Positions 53,904 through 64,000 of a stretch of DNA of 64,000 nt are shown piece by piece. The stretch comes from Hortaea werneckii (lineage: Eukaryota > Ascomycota > Dothideomycetes > Mycosphaerellales > Teratosphaeriaceae). The stretch spans positions 1 to 64,000 of the forward strand of contig JBAOKB010000009.1 of the NCBI GenBank assembly GCA_037044905.1, in the 5' to 3' direction. The position numbers were made by a program, and so were the translations under genes. A model generated the notes under the pieces. The model was not told the DNA's origin. It did not search any database and saw nothing but the letters and a program-made list of their open reading frames with translations. How positions within the stretch are numbered: position 1 is the stretch's first letter; each line of letters starts with the position of its first letter.

Positions 53904-55250
53904 CTAGATTAATTTGCCAATATCTCGCTTCTTGACTAACAAAGCCCAAAGGCCAATGAGCTGACACCCACCCAACATCATCACCAGACCACTAAATAGC
54001 TGCAGGCCGAGCCAATTCGTCTCGCCAGGTGCTGCATTGACCTCCGCTAGAGCTCCTGCAATAGGGCTACCAATCAGACTAGCCACCGATCCAATGGCCT
54101 GTGCCATGCCCAGCCTGGCCCCTAAGACTTTCGGATCCGGACAGACAAGAGGGAAGACGCTAGGTGGGAGCGGTATAAGCGCGCCAGAGAACGCGCCGTA
54201 CAAGACCGCAAATGCAATGAAAGACCCTTGATTGTTAACACCGATCCACGCTATGCAGAAGATGCCACTGCTAAGTCCACAGGCAATCCAGGGGATCATG
54301 ACACCAATCTTCGCTGCCGTGTATCCTACCGCCAGCCGCCCGACAATTGACGCCGCTTGAGCGATGACGATCATCATCAGCGCCATACTCCGGTCCATAT
54401 CGAGGTAGGTTTGGCCGTAGGCCGCAATGTAGATGAAAGGTGTCATGTAGCCGAAGAAGATGAAGAAGTTGCTGAAGCTGTAACTCCAGAAAAGTACATC
54501 TCGAAGGGCGGTGACGTCGAAGAGCTTGCGTGCTTGGCCAGTGCCCAAGTGGCCAATATTCTCTGCTCGCCACAGCATAAGAGGAAAACTGATCAGGTAG
54601 GAGCCGAGCATGAAAAATCCCATGGCTCGGATGGTCCACGGAAATCCAAGCGGGTCAATAAGCCTTTCAAACATGATTGTGTAGATGATACCGCCAGCCG
54701 GTGCTCCACATGTCGTGAGCGCCATGGCGATGGAGCGTTGTCTCTTAAAAGACCTTCCTACCAGAGCCAGACCAGGAATGTACAGTAGACCGTTTCCCAG
54801 ACCAACCATGATACCCTGAGTCAACATAATCTGCCAATACTTGTCGCACAGACTAAGTAGGAAGATACCAAGCGTCTCGACGAAAGCTCCAGTGAGCAGC
54901 ATGGCTCGAAAGTATCCCAGATCAAATAACGGGCCGGAAAAGATGCCTATAACGATAAGCAAGAAGGTAGCGATAGTTCCTACCCATGAGATAGTCGAGG
55001 CAGACTTTTCAGGGATGTAGTCCAGCTGGTAAAAGGTCTGAAATGAGCCATAGGCGAACGGCAGGCCCCACAGATTGGCGAAGACGAGAAATGAGCCAGC
55101 GACTTGGAGCCATGCACGAGCGCCACCATCTTTTACCGGCGGACTTGGAGCGACGGGTGGAGCGGACGGTGTCGGTCCATTGTCGTCGGTATAGGAAGGC
55201 GATTTTTCGTGACTCTCGGCTGTCTTTTCATTGTCCTCAGGTGTCGCCAT
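53904..55250 (-). CDS. MFS transporter, monocarboxylate porter type
   Basis: A single exon of 448 residues from the ATG at 55250; twelve extra codons upstream lack an ATG. The N-terminal 40 residues are polar and Pro/Ser-rich (cytosolic). KDGGARAWLQVAGSFLVFANLWGLPFAYGSFQTFY is the typical start of fungal monocarboxylate-porter-like proteins (D-G-G-x-x-A-W in helix 1). About twelve membrane spans follow, with GNGLLYIPGLALVGRSFKRQRSIAM and GRLAVGYTA as the loop 4-5 and 8-9 signatures. Relatives include Mch-type and riboflavin transporters. The substrate is unknown. Confidence 0.9.
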   Translation of the reverse strand: MATPEDNEKTAESHEKSPSYTDDNGPTPSAPPVAPSPPVKDGGARAWLQVAGSFLVFANLWGLPFAYGSFQTFYQLDYIPEKSASTISWVGTIATFLLIVIGIFSGPLFDLGYFRAMLLTGAFVETLGIFLLSLCDKYWQIMLTQGIMVGLGNGLLYIPGLALVGRSFKRQRSIAMALTTCGAPAGGIIYTIMFERLIDPLGFPWTIRAMGFFMLGSYLISFPLMLWRAENIGHLGTGQARKLFDVTALRDVLFWSYSFSNFFIFFGYMTPFIYIAAYGQTYLDMDRSMALMMIVIAQAASIVGRLAVGYTAAKIGVMIPWIACGLSSGIFCIAWIGVNNQGSFIAFAVLYGAFSGALIPLPPSVFPLVCPDPKVLGARLGMAQAIGSVASLIGSPIAGALAEVNAAPGETNWLGLQLFSGLVMMLGGCQLIGLWALLVKKRDIGKLI

Positions 55251-56155
55251 GTTGACCTTGGCAGTGAAGTGGTGGCGACCTTCCACAGAAGCCAGATGTG
55301 CGGTTCGACACCAAAGGTATGTTGCACAGTGTCCTCTTACAAGACATATTGCATCTTATTCGACACAGCAGTAGAAAGAAAAAAAGTAGTGGCCCAGAGG
55401 ATCGGCGCAGAGAGCAAAGAGGAGTCGAATATACATTGGTCATCGTAGCCGCGGCTCTATGCAAGTTGCCGGCGCGGCAGGCCGCTTTATCCGATCAGCT
55501 TGGTATGTCATCTCTATACATTCGCCCCGATCGCAATTTAAGTTCGCATAGAGAATCTGTCTGATGTCTTTCAAGCCTCGATAGCAAAGGATGCTGCGTG
55601 AAGATAAAATTAGGTGGATTGGCGCACATTTCGCTCGAACCGATCTAGAGCGCAAGCAACGTGGCTGAACGGGCAACAGCATTTCTTCTAGCATGTTGCC
55701 CAGCGGTGTAGACATGCCTCTCGACGCTCTAGTCACTGAGTGCAGGCAGTGAGATTTCTGAGGACACTGTACGCGACTGATAAAGTGGCTCATAAGACGT
55801 CGCGCCGCTGTACTAGAGCTGGCGCTTGTCGCATTGGTTGTAATAGAGCTCGCCCGGGCTTCCCAGGCCTCCCTTCAGCAGTGATCAGCAGCATGCGTAG
55901 AGCGAGGAGCCGGTCTTCGCTCTAGTAGGCTGCGTCGCTGCCTTCCATCAGCCTTCAATACCTGCGTAGGTTGCGTGATGCTCGACGCAATCCGTCCGGT
56001 GGAACGGGTAAAGTTGATTGTGACATCGCAAGACAGCGCGCAACGCCAGGTCGGCAGTCTCATACCGTGATTGCCTTGATTGCTTTCGTGCGCGGATGCC
56101 AGAGACGGCGCACGTATCCTCATGTGTATAGGACCGGTATACTGCGGAATCGTGT
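55251..56155. other. Intergenic between the transporter and SUS1
   Basis: 905 bp with no supported gene. It holds the promoter of the transporter and the 3' region of SUS1. Frames at 55298-55564 and 55971-56276 show no domains. Confidence 0.5.
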
Positions 56156-56521
56156 TCACTTGTCCATCTCGCAGATGCCCATCAACTCTTTCCTGACCAC
56201 CTCCACGCCGCTGTCCTTTGCGCTTTGCGGGATAGCCAGACTGGATGCATGGGCGCCGTTCGTACCATCATCTTGACCCGCTCGAATCTGCTGCAGCACC
56301 TTCGCCATCGCATCGTCGTAGGTGGTGGCCTCTCCTGATCTAAACATGGCTGTGACATGGGTTCGCAGGTTCTCCGACCAGCCTTCTTCGTCCAAACGCT
56401 GCTTGAGTGTATCTTGGATGCGCTTGACGCCACCGTTCTGCAGGAGCGCGGTGGTTATCTGCGACTGTAGGGCGGGCTCGACGCCGGAACTGGCGCCGTT
56501 GACTTGGACCTTGTTCGACAT
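56156..56521 (-). CDS. SUS1: SUS1/ENY2-like transcription and mRNA export factor
   Basis: A single exon of 121 residues from the ATG at 56521. The helical core SQITTALLQNGGVKRIQDTLKQRLDEEGWSENLRTHV followed by YDDAMAKVLQQI matches the ENY2/Sus1 family, which wraps around Sgf11 in the SAGA deubiquitinase module and around Sac3 in TREX-2 at the nuclear pore. The family is usually about 95-110 residues; this one has a short N-terminal extension and a loop rich in G/D/N (AGQDDGTNGAHASS) before the last helix (KELMGICEM). Unlike the budding-yeast gene it has no intron here. Confidence 0.85.
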   Translation of the reverse strand: MSNKVQVNGASSGVEPALQSQITTALLQNGGVKRIQDTLKQRLDEEGWSENLRTHVTAMFRSGEATTYDDAMAKVLQQIRAGQDDGTNGAHASSLAIPQSAKDSGVEVVRKELMGICEMDK

Positions 56522-57019
56522 GGTCGTACACACGTGGCGCGGCTGCAGTGTGTCTTGTGGTATGCGCCCAGGTGCAGTTTCAAGGGCGATCCGTAATGGT
56601 ATCAGAGTATGAGAGATGGCAAGTGTTTTCAGTTTGGACGGAAGATCACCTTGACTAATGTACTATGAAGCGTACTGTATGGTTGGTAGGTATGTAGAAT
56701 TCCAAGCGCGTGCACGCTAGCGCAGGTACAGCGCGTGAGCGGCACCATCACTTCCATTTCCAGTCACTCTTCCATGCAGTCATCACAATGAATCCTAGAG
56801 GATACGTTCACACATCCATTCGACACGCTATTCTCACAATTGGACTGCATTGAGCTACGCCAACACACTCATCGCTTTGATGTGGTAAGGTAAAGCTGAA
56901 CAAGGACCGCTCATACCTGCTTTCTCCACGCCGCTTTCAATCTTTCATTTTAACGCATGCCTCACAGCATAAGACATATCTACTGAGAGCTTATTCGATA
57001 GCCTTCGGAGAATTTGAGG
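56522..57019. other. Divergent intergenic region, SUS1 and GNAT
   Basis: 498 bp, presumably both promoters. No gene or clear motif recognised. Confidence 0.55.
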
Positions 57020-57580
57020 ATGGAAGACCTATCTTGGGAGAAACGCAACCAGGCTGGCTCCTTCACAATAAGCACCAGGCCAGAGTTGCTCGAGCATGAC
57101 TTTATCAACAACGCTTTCGCCTCAGAGGAAATGTACTGGGCGAAACCCGTACCTCACCCCCAGCTCGTGACTCTCCTATCCAATTCAATAACCCTCGGGC
57201 TATATGAGCGACAGCCAGTCAAATCTGCACCGGGCCTTGAAGAGGAGCAAACGTTACCTCCAAGGAGTTCGACTTCTTCAGGGGACCGTCTCAAGCAGAT
57301 CGGTATGGCGCGCTTCATTACGGATCACGTAACTACTGCATATCTTACGGATGTATATGTGGCACCAGCGCATCGCAAATCAGGCCTGGGTAGATGGCTA
57401 GTGGGGTGTTGTCATGAAACGATAGAAGCTCATCCTGCACTAAGGAGAGTCTTACTTGCCGCGAGCCCTCAGGTCGGCAAACCGTTCTATGCGCGGGAGT
57501 TAGGAATGTGGGATGTCGTTGAGGAAAAAGAAACGTTGGCAATCATGTCAAGAAAGAAGTTCAAAGCGCCTGGGGAGTAG
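57020..57580 (+). CDS. GNAT-family N-acetyltransferase
   Basis: A single exon of 186 residues from the ATG at 57020. GMARFITDHVTTAYLTDVYVAPAHRKSGLGRWLVGCCHE carries the GNAT beta4 strand and acetyl-CoA loop (R-x-x-G-x-G: RKSGLG), and PFYARELGMW the later conserved Tyr/Gly-F/M-W segment. The N-terminal half (TRPELLEHDFINNAFASEEMYW) and an insert of Ser/Pro between strands 2 and 3 are typical of fungal GNATs of unknown substrate. No targeting signal seen. Confidence 0.88.
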   Translation: MEDLSWEKRNQAGSFTISTRPELLEHDFINNAFASEEMYWAKPVPHPQLVTLLSNSITLGLYERQPVKSAPGLEEEQTLPPRSSTSSGDRLKQIGMARFITDHVTTAYLTDVYVAPAHRKSGLGRWLVGCCHETIEAHPALRRVLLAASPQVGKPFYARELGMWDVVEEKETLAIMSRKKFKAPGE

Positions 57581-59041
57581 GTATGGCTATTGAGATAGAT
57601 TGACGGTGGTCGACGACGGTCTGGGGGAACCGGAGGCGCGGATGGTCCTCCTGACAAGGAAGTCTATCGGTATTGCTCATTAAACCTTTGTCATAGTCAT
57701 GATGTACGAAATTCTGATGCCGTGTCGTTGAAGTCACCCGCAGCCAAGGAGAACGACGGGATGTAATTTCCGCCAACAGCCTTTTGGTGGCGAGCTGTGC
57801 AATAATAATCTTTGTCGCATCTGACCAGAACGCGCTCCAACGGCTCTTGGATACAGTCATGTAACGCCACCGCAGAGATTCGGCGATGCGGACGAGCACG
57901 TGATTCCATCGGACCAAGAGACATCCGACCCGCTCTGCTTCATCCCATCTTTCCCGCGCACGATTCGTACTTGAGATAGTAGTAGTATGTAACTCCTAGT
58001 AGCGGTTGGTAGTGTACCGAGCGAGCTACGACCGTTACTCCTCGCGATCAGTACCGGCCATAACAAGTTCCTATTCCGGTTCGTGTACATTAACACCAAG
58101 ACTCTCTACCACGTCAGAGATACTCCACCGCGCTTCCAAGACTCTCCGCACTCTGTTTTGAGTCGCTTTGCCAAGGGTTTAGTCACAAGCCAATCCTCAG
58201 GCTCCCCATCTCAATCTCCGGCTTGCCATCTGGACGTCAAGCCTTCAACACGAGAGCCAGCTGAGAGGAGAGGGCGCCGCATTGAGAATAATAAGCGCGC
58301 AGCTATACTCGCAAGCAGACGAGAGAGTCGAACATGGTACCAACCGGTACGACGCAACTGGAACACTCGGATGAGGCCGTGGTTGTCTGAGAGGTAAGCG
58401 ACAAGCCTGGCGCAGCAGCGCCAAGGGGCATGATCGCTCTTGGTACACCTCTCAAAATAATCCGAGGGCTGAAAGGCCAAGAAAGTTTACTACCAGAGCA
58501 TCTTCTCCCGTCAGCGTGGTCGCATCGACGAGCCCATCAGCAGGCGTGCCGGCAACCTTCTCCGCGAGCCCACCTCGATCTTACACAGACGGCCAAGTCT
58601 GCCCAAGCACGTGGAACGCCACCCAATTTGCGACTACCCGTGGCCGCTCGGTCACTACCGGCCATCTGCTTTCTTTTTTGGGAACTACTTGTCGCCAACT
58701 CGTGCTCTGAGAGGGCCTTCCATGTCCACTGCCGAGCTGCCCAGGCAAGGCCAAGGTAGACGTGGTGATGCGGGTGGAGTAAGGCTTCTAAACTTGCTGC
58801 ATTACACCATTTGCAAGCGCCTTGGAGATCTCCCCGGGAGATCTTGGTATTTTCCTACATCACAATGCACGTACCAGGATGCCTGCTTGAAGGTGAGTAT
58901 ATGATGGGCCATCCAGGCCTCACAGATCGCTTCTTTTGTTTCCTCATCCAGCAACTCAGCTTCTCCAACACAGTCGCTTTCCCTATTTACATTCGCTCTT
59001 CACTTTGAGTTGTTTCCCTGCATCACCTTCTATCAACCAAG
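57581..59041. other. 1.5-kb intergenic region without recognisable genes
   Basis: Short frames only, none with motifs. The last 200 bp (from about 58850) are pyrimidine-rich with TCACTTTG and CATCACC, as expected for the promoter and leader of the strongly coding secreted-protein gene at 59042. Confidence 0.5.
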
Positions 59042-59940
59042 ATGCGTTTCACTACCGCTTTCGCCGCAACGGCGCTCGCCGCCACTGCGTTCGCTGCCCC
59101 TGCCACCGAGTGCAGCAGCGATGACTCCCAGCACTGGAACAAGGGCAAGAGTGGCAACCACCACGGCCGCCCAGGTCGCATGGCCAAGCACACCGGCGGC
59201 GCCACCATGAACTTCCCGGCTACCTGCACCGCCGTCGTTACCTCTGTCCAGACCGCCACTGTGACCGAGACGGCCACCTACGCCCCGGAGCCTACCGAGA
59301 TCGACGCCGACTATGAGGAGTGTGTGACTGACGAGGAGGCTGAGAACATGGCCGACGTCTTCCGCCAGCTTATCCAGGACTACTCCGATGAGCTCGCCCT
59401 CAACGCCCTCACCGAGGACTTCGTTGACTACGCTTCCGTCGTCAACAGCTTGATGAACCGTGGCGCTCAGTTCCCTAAGAACATCACCGGCCCGACCTTC
59501 GACGGCCGCCAGGAGTTCATGGATGGCCAGGGCTCGCAGCCCAAGATTCCTTTCACCACCCTGAACGTCTTCCACGGCTGCCGCACCGTCACCGTCCGCT
59601 GGATGACTGAGCGCTCTGCCAACGGCCAGCCCACCGAGCAGGCTATGATCGTAAGTCAAAGCTATAACCTTGAGAGTTAAACATCCGCTAACTATTCTCC
59701 TAGCCTGTCGTCGGCATTGCCGCCATGGAGCTTGTCCCAGCTGAGCCGGAGAACGAGGAGTACAACTGGCGCGTCGAGGCCCTCTACTCCGAATTCAACT
59801 CCCTCGCCTGGGCCGTCAACCTCGGTCTCTTCACCCCGGCTGGCCCAGTTGACTACATCAACGGCACCAACACCACCACCACCATGGACAAGCGCTCCCT
59901 GGACAACTTCGACCCAAGCCTCCGTGGCCCGGCTATCTAA
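59042..59940 (+). CDS. Secreted NTF2-like domain protein
   Basis: Two exons, 59042-59650 and 59704-59940, with a 53-nt phase-0 intron; 281 residues. MRFTTAFAATALAATAFAAP is a clear signal peptide. A His/Gly/Lys-rich stretch and a Thr-rich TCTAVVTSVQTATVTETATY segment follow, then CVTDEEAENMADVFRQLIQDYSDELALNALTEDFVDYASVVNSL, the alpha-helical start of an NTF2/SnoaL-like fold widespread in secreted proteins of ascomycetes. Codon use is strongly C-ending, as in highly expressed fungal genes. Function unknown; effector or wall-associated roles are guesses. Confidence 0.82.
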
Positions 59941-60706
59941 GCTGATCACAACCTAATACCGACCCCAGTAATGTAATGTTTACGAACCTCGCAGGCTGGA
60001 GTGGATGATAGGACATGCCACCGGCAAGGGAAAAAAGCGTTGTGCGCATGGGAAATGGACTCTAGATGTGCATATGGGTTCAGCGCGGGGAGGTGGGAGG
60101 ATCTTTCTCTTATTGGTCTATCTCGTTTATTTTTATCATCTTTTCATTTTTCTAACCTCTTGCACGCCGCCACCTCTTTGGCTTGCGCCGTATGGTAGCG
60201 AGGAGTTTATCTCTGGCATAGCTGTATATACTTGTCTCTATTGACCAATACTCTGTATATACCAGATCTTGGATATTACCAGTCTATCTCGCTGTCTCAT
60301 GCTTGATACAATTCTTCATTCTTGATGTGCCCACTACCGACTCATAGTTGTACGAGACGGATCGATTTCGCATATGCCATAATGCAGGGGTTGGGATGCT
60401 GTACCACCCGGAGAATTTTTGTTACAGCTGCATCGCATGAACAAGGATCTGTTGAGGAACATGGACGCTACGGACATTTGTATGGATGGGGTCATGTCTT
60501 TGATCATGTGACTGCACCATGACAGCTCAAGGAGCTGGGGATCTAGGCAGAAGCGACTTTGGACTTCCATCTGTCATCCTGACTGCTTCCACCAACTAAT
60601 ACAACACGTTGCGCGCATCGATATATCGAGGCTACACCACGTACGAACTGTATTTGCTCGCGCCTACGAATGTCATGTAATGTTCTAGAGATGCTTTGTC
60701 GCTGCC
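59941..60706. other. Intergenic, secreted-protein 3' region and RING-YEATS promoter
   Basis: 766 bp without a supported gene. A T-rich stretch near 60120-60155 probably belongs to the 3' region of the secreted-protein gene. Confidence 0.55.
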
Positions 60707-61758
60707 ATGTCTCTTCTAGAGATGGACTCAGCGCCAAGGGTCACAAGATCATCTAAAAGGCGAAGAGTTGACGAGAGAGATGCTGAAGGCTCGAAAGCGA
60801 AAGGAGACGCTGGTGGTGCAATGAGCGACACCAACAACGCCGCCAGCCCATGCGAAATCGAGCAGGTTGATGCAGACGACCAATGTCCAATTTGCCACCT
60901 ACTACTCTACCGACCCGTAGTAACGCACTGCAACCATGCGATGTGCGAATCGTGCATGGCACACTGGGCCGACGTATCCGTCACGTCTCAAATGAAGATA
61001 GTCGATGTGGACGAGCAACCGAGCGAGTTCAACCCTGTGAGCGGAGTAGAAGCGAAATGTCCCATGTGCCGAACCGCCACGTCTGCGGCGCTGGACGAAG
61101 CGCGGAGCGAGAGACTGCAGGCGCGGTATCCTGATACGTGGGAGGAAAGAAAGGTAGAGGAGGAAGGGGACTTGAGTAGGAATGCTGCTGAGATCCAGAC
61201 GATCACTGTGTACATCGGTAATCGACATGCACTGGTCCGGGATGCAGAGGATGCGAATGTCCACGAATGGACGTTCTTCGTTCGACCGAGTCGGACGGAC
61301 ATCATTGAGGAAGTTCAGATATTGCTGGTATGCTTTTACCTTTCTACCGACAGATTCAGCAATTCTCAAAGGCGAGTTGAGCTAACAAATCCCAGCATCC
61401 TACTTTCCGCCCAAGCCGCATCATAAGGCAGCGGCCGCCATACGCTATCAAGCGATATGGCTGGGGCTACTTCACGATCCAGGCATACGTTATCCTCAAG
61501 GCCGGGTACAGCTGGGTATCCAACGAAGCCGAAGACTCTCCCGACGGCGCATCGAAGGGCATGCTGTCACTGGAGTGGACGCTGGACTTTAATGGATTCG
61601 GCGGGAAAGGCAGTATGGGTCGGTGTAGGCTAAAAGTGAAGAATGACCGTGATTGGGAAGACATCAGCGAGGAGGGGGAGCAGGATGCAGCTGAAATGCG
61701 GCGTTTGGTACGTCAGTATGAAAGGGATGGGAGGTATCAGCCACCGGAGGAGGATTGA
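60707..61758 (+). CDS. RING finger plus YEATS domain protein
   Basis: Two exons, 60707-61327 and 61396-61758, joined in phase 0 within the YEATS domain; 327 residues. The N-terminus is basic (SSKRRRVDER). A C3HC4 RING occupies C60, C63, C75, H77, C80, C83, C118, C121, with a 34-residue insert before the last Cys pair. Residues about 165-250 (ITVYIGNRHALV, HEWTFFVRPSRTDIIEEVQILLHPTFRPS, RPPYAIKRYGWGYFTI) are a YEATS fold, including the LHPTF and GWG-F-x-I signatures. YEATS domains read acylated histone lysines, and RINGs act in ubiquitin transfer. The combined protein is probably a nuclear ubiquitin ligase targeted to chromatin. Confidence 0.85.
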
Positions 61759-62050
61759 TGTAATTTTTCCTATTGTGATCCATGAGATCGAGGACTGTCA
61801 CATAAGTTTCATGTGGCCCGGAGTTGCGCACACAGGCTTGGAGGCTCTGGAATACGTTCATCTGTGAATTCATGACTATGAAACAGATATATTGATCTCC
61901 TGTAAACTGAGATTGACAGTCTAGTCTTGGACAAGCCATGGCCCATATTGTAAAACTCGGACGCAGTCGAAGATGTGGTAGAATGGATTACTCGTCCAGA
62001 GTATCTCCGTTACACGCGCTAGGTCTTTCCACAATCTCCCATATGGAGGG

Positions 62051-63197
62051 TCAGAGTGGCAGTCCCTCTGCAAGTAGAGAGGCTTCCACTACCTGATCAG
62101 ACAGCTCCACTGGTAATCGCCCTCCGCAGGCCATCAATGCTTTATCCGTCACTTCATTGGATGTGGCATTCTGTAGAGCCCTGACGACCGGGAGCGCCCT
62201 CTTCACCAGACAAGGCGAGCAGGTGTTGTCATCGTCGTCCTCGTAGCAGTGGCGTGGATGATCGGCGAGTAGCTTCTTAAAGTCTCCTATCAAGGTTTCC
62301 CACGAGGTTAGAAAGTCCCATGAGAGTTCGCTGCTACATGAGACCCGATTAGACGTGTGAGAAGCCGAGTCATGACAAAGCCGAAGATGGCGGTTCCTAT
62401 CTTCAACCGCACCCGCTATAATTTCCAAGAGCTGCTGTGAAAGCCTCCGAGCCGGGCAATGTTCGCAATCTTCGAAGTAATCCGTCCACGACATTATGCA
62501 CCTGTCGGAGGACCAAGACGCCCTCACCATTGTCACCAGAGAATCGAAGATGTGGCGCCCACCGTGGGGATCAGCGGTCCTGGCAGACTCTGCTAATAGG
62601 GCGAACTTGTCACAGTAAGTGTAAACGGATCGATGAGGCATATCCTCATGCATTGTACACACAAACTCCTGCGTCCATATGTGCAAAAGCGCTTTCAGCC
62701 GTGCGGAATCTTTGATGGGGCTCCTTCGAAGGGCGGACACCATATCTTTACGGTCCAAATCTGAATCATCGTTAGACGTCTGCTTCATATGTGGACTGTG
62801 GTAGAGGGGTCAGAAGGCAGGGTGAAGACTAGGTGAGAAACATACAGAGGGTGAAAGCAGTTTGGTTCAAGTACCAATGTTCAGGCCAGGTGAGATTTTC
62901 GCCGAGCTCATCGTTTTTCTGATGCAAGACAGGAATCAAATTCTTCAGGGCCTGTTCCGCTTGCCTTATGGCGAGCCTTGCTTTATAAAATTCCCGCATC
63001 GCCTGATCGGTCACCTCTCTAGCCGGTGCAGTATTATCATCCTTGCCCGCCAGGTCCAGGAGACGGAAGGCTCGGCATACCTCCGCTTTCAGATTTGTAG
63101 CGAGGCCTGGGTGACGTGTGGTTGAAAGGAGAGTGTCATGATCGTTGATGTCGAAAAGGAACTTCTCCTCCGCTTTGGAGTTCCTAAGCTTTGTCAT
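62051..63197 (-). CDS. Uncharacterised fungal protein, copy A of a tandem pair
   Basis: Modelled as two exons, 63197-62875 and 62795-62051, joined by a 79-nt intron (GTACTT...CACAG) that keeps frame; 355 residues. The second exon alone also opens with an ATG at 62788 (245 codons), so the intron is the weak point; an upstream ATG at 63293 is an alternative start. Mostly helical, Cys- and His-containing protein (FEDCEHCPARRLSQQLL, HCYEDDDDNTCSPCLVKRALPVV), with no recognised domain, signal or membrane span. Its C-terminal sequence LPVELSDQVVEASLLAEGLPL recurs in the partial gene at 63921. Confidence 0.6.
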
Positions 63198-63920
63198 TTT
63201 GTATTGGGTCTTGGGGAAGTGAGCAGTACAAAGCAAAAAGAATGGAGACAAACGTTGATCACCGGTATCTTTTATCTTGGTGTCCGTCGGCATGATGAGA
63301 TTTTGTCTGGATGGCTGCTGCCTGTAGGGGACATTTCGACAAAATCCCTGGCATGAGCAGGCAGAAGTCGAAAGACAAATTCCCATGCAGGCAGAGGTTG
63401 CCTCAAGGCTGTCATGTTTTCCCCTGATCTCGGACTTACCGCGTTTTCTAAGCATGCAACTCTTCCAGAAGAACTCCGATGTAATGGACCTGCGTTCTGC
63501 CTAGCACTTTTCAGCATCTGCTTCCTTAACTTTGATCGCTCTGTATGCAACCAGCGCTTACACTGCATTCCGCACGAACTGAAGACTCGAAATGAAACAC
63601 ATATTCTTCAAAGGGTCACAAAAATGCAATGCTGTCGAGTGGCGGTGCATATTCGCGCTGCACTTCTCCATGCTATAAAGCCCTGCACACACTATTTGGC
63701 CTGCAACTTCCTAGCTCGAAATCAGTGCCCCCCCATCCGTGGGTCACACAGACAGACCATGAATCCTGAACAACCCATGCCCGGTATTACCCTGGAGACT
63801 TGCCAGGAGACGAAGTTGAAAGCCTAGAAAAAGAGCCACTGCTCTCTCGGACTTGCAGCGTACCATCCATCAGTAGGCTCACTCGTGCGTGGTCGAGGTC
63901 GTTGCACAAGTGCTTGGCCT
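63198..63920. other. Intergenic between the two paralogs
   Basis: 723 bp: promoter of copy A and 3' region of copy B. The frame on the plus strand at 63414-63827 has no recognisable features. Confidence 0.5.
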
Positions 63921-64000
63921 CTAGACTATAGGTTCCAGCGGCAGTTCCTCCGCAAACAGAGCGGCTTCAACCACTACATCAGAAAGCTCTACGGGAACTC
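63921..64000 (-). CDS. Uncharacterised fungal protein, copy B (C-terminus only, cut by window edge)
   Basis: The last 25 residues of a minus-strand frame ending at TAG (63921-63923): VPVELSDVVVEAALFAEELPLEPIV. This matches the C-terminus of the gene at 62051 (LPVELSDQVVEASLLAEGLPL) over about 20 positions with conservative changes, so the two are tandem paralogs. The rest lies outside the window. Confidence 0.7.
   Translation of the reverse strand, partial: VPVELSDVVVEAALFAEELPLEPIV

Noticed and set aside
56081..56276. Plus-strand frame 55971-56276 opposite SUS1 as a gene
   Set aside because: No domain, overlaps the conserved SUS1 coding region on the other strand.
19108..64000. tRNA or rRNA genes
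   Set aside because: A few GGTTCGA-like strings were checked (for example near 19305 and 55303), but none has a matching acceptor and anticodon arrangement.

Overview
The window is one end of a filamentous-ascomycete chromosome, most likely a Dothideomycete. The evidence for this is CCCTAA telomere repeats at the left edge, many 50-80 nt spliceosomal introns, Zn2Cys6 and RING-YEATS proteins, a fungal NLR-like P-loop/TPR protein, and CpA-to-TpA (RIP-type) decay of repeats. The species cannot be named from the sequence alone.

Layout. (1) 1-378: telomere, two copies of a 38-bp subtelomeric repeat and a short interstitial telomere tract. (2) 379-19107: a head-to-tail array of five telomere-linked helicase (TLH) units on the minus strand. 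Unit 1, next to the telomere, carries an intact 1700-codon gene. Units 2-5 are truncated and RIP-decayed, and units 2+3 are repeated as units 4+5 (6,524 bp). (3) 19108-21785: decayed sequence with a broken TolB-type beta-propeller gene. (4) 21786-31149: a Golgi-type glycosyltransferase, an FAD oxidoreductase, a small membrane protein and an MFS sugar transporter with ten exons, one only 8 nt long. (5) 31150-37620: a 2103-residue P-loop/TPR protein. (6) 40253-64000: ordinary euchromatin. It holds a Zn2Cys6 factor, a Gfo/Idh/MocA oxidoreductase, GET2, divergent mitoribosomal mL61 and bL28m genes, RFC5, a small hydrophilic protein, a GT31-PAN glycosyltransferase, a CE5 esterase, an MFS monocarboxylate-type transporter, SUS1, a GNAT, a secreted NTF2-like protein, a RING-YEATS protein and two tandem paralogs of unknown function.

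The most interesting item is the TLH element. Besides the expected N-terminal zinc fingers (OrsD/DUF3505 type) and C-terminal RecQ helicase, its central region carries what reads as a tyrosine-recombinase catalytic core: R674 in an R-x-x-E box, K710, R886, H924 in a GHS box, and Y933 exactly nine residues later. All five units end on the centromere side at the same telomere-like sequence (GAGGGTAGG), while their telomere-side ends are variable truncations. That is the geometry of a defined mobile or telomere-capturing element being added repeatedly to eroded ends. RIP has killed the inner copies, and the telomere-proximal copy has stayed open.

The single-copy genes show no operon-like logic, as expected for a fungus. 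The clearest shared regulation is the 244-bp bidirectional promoter between the two mitoribosomal genes. Exon coordinates for spliced genes were worked out by hand from splice signals and reading frame; all spliced models close in frame.
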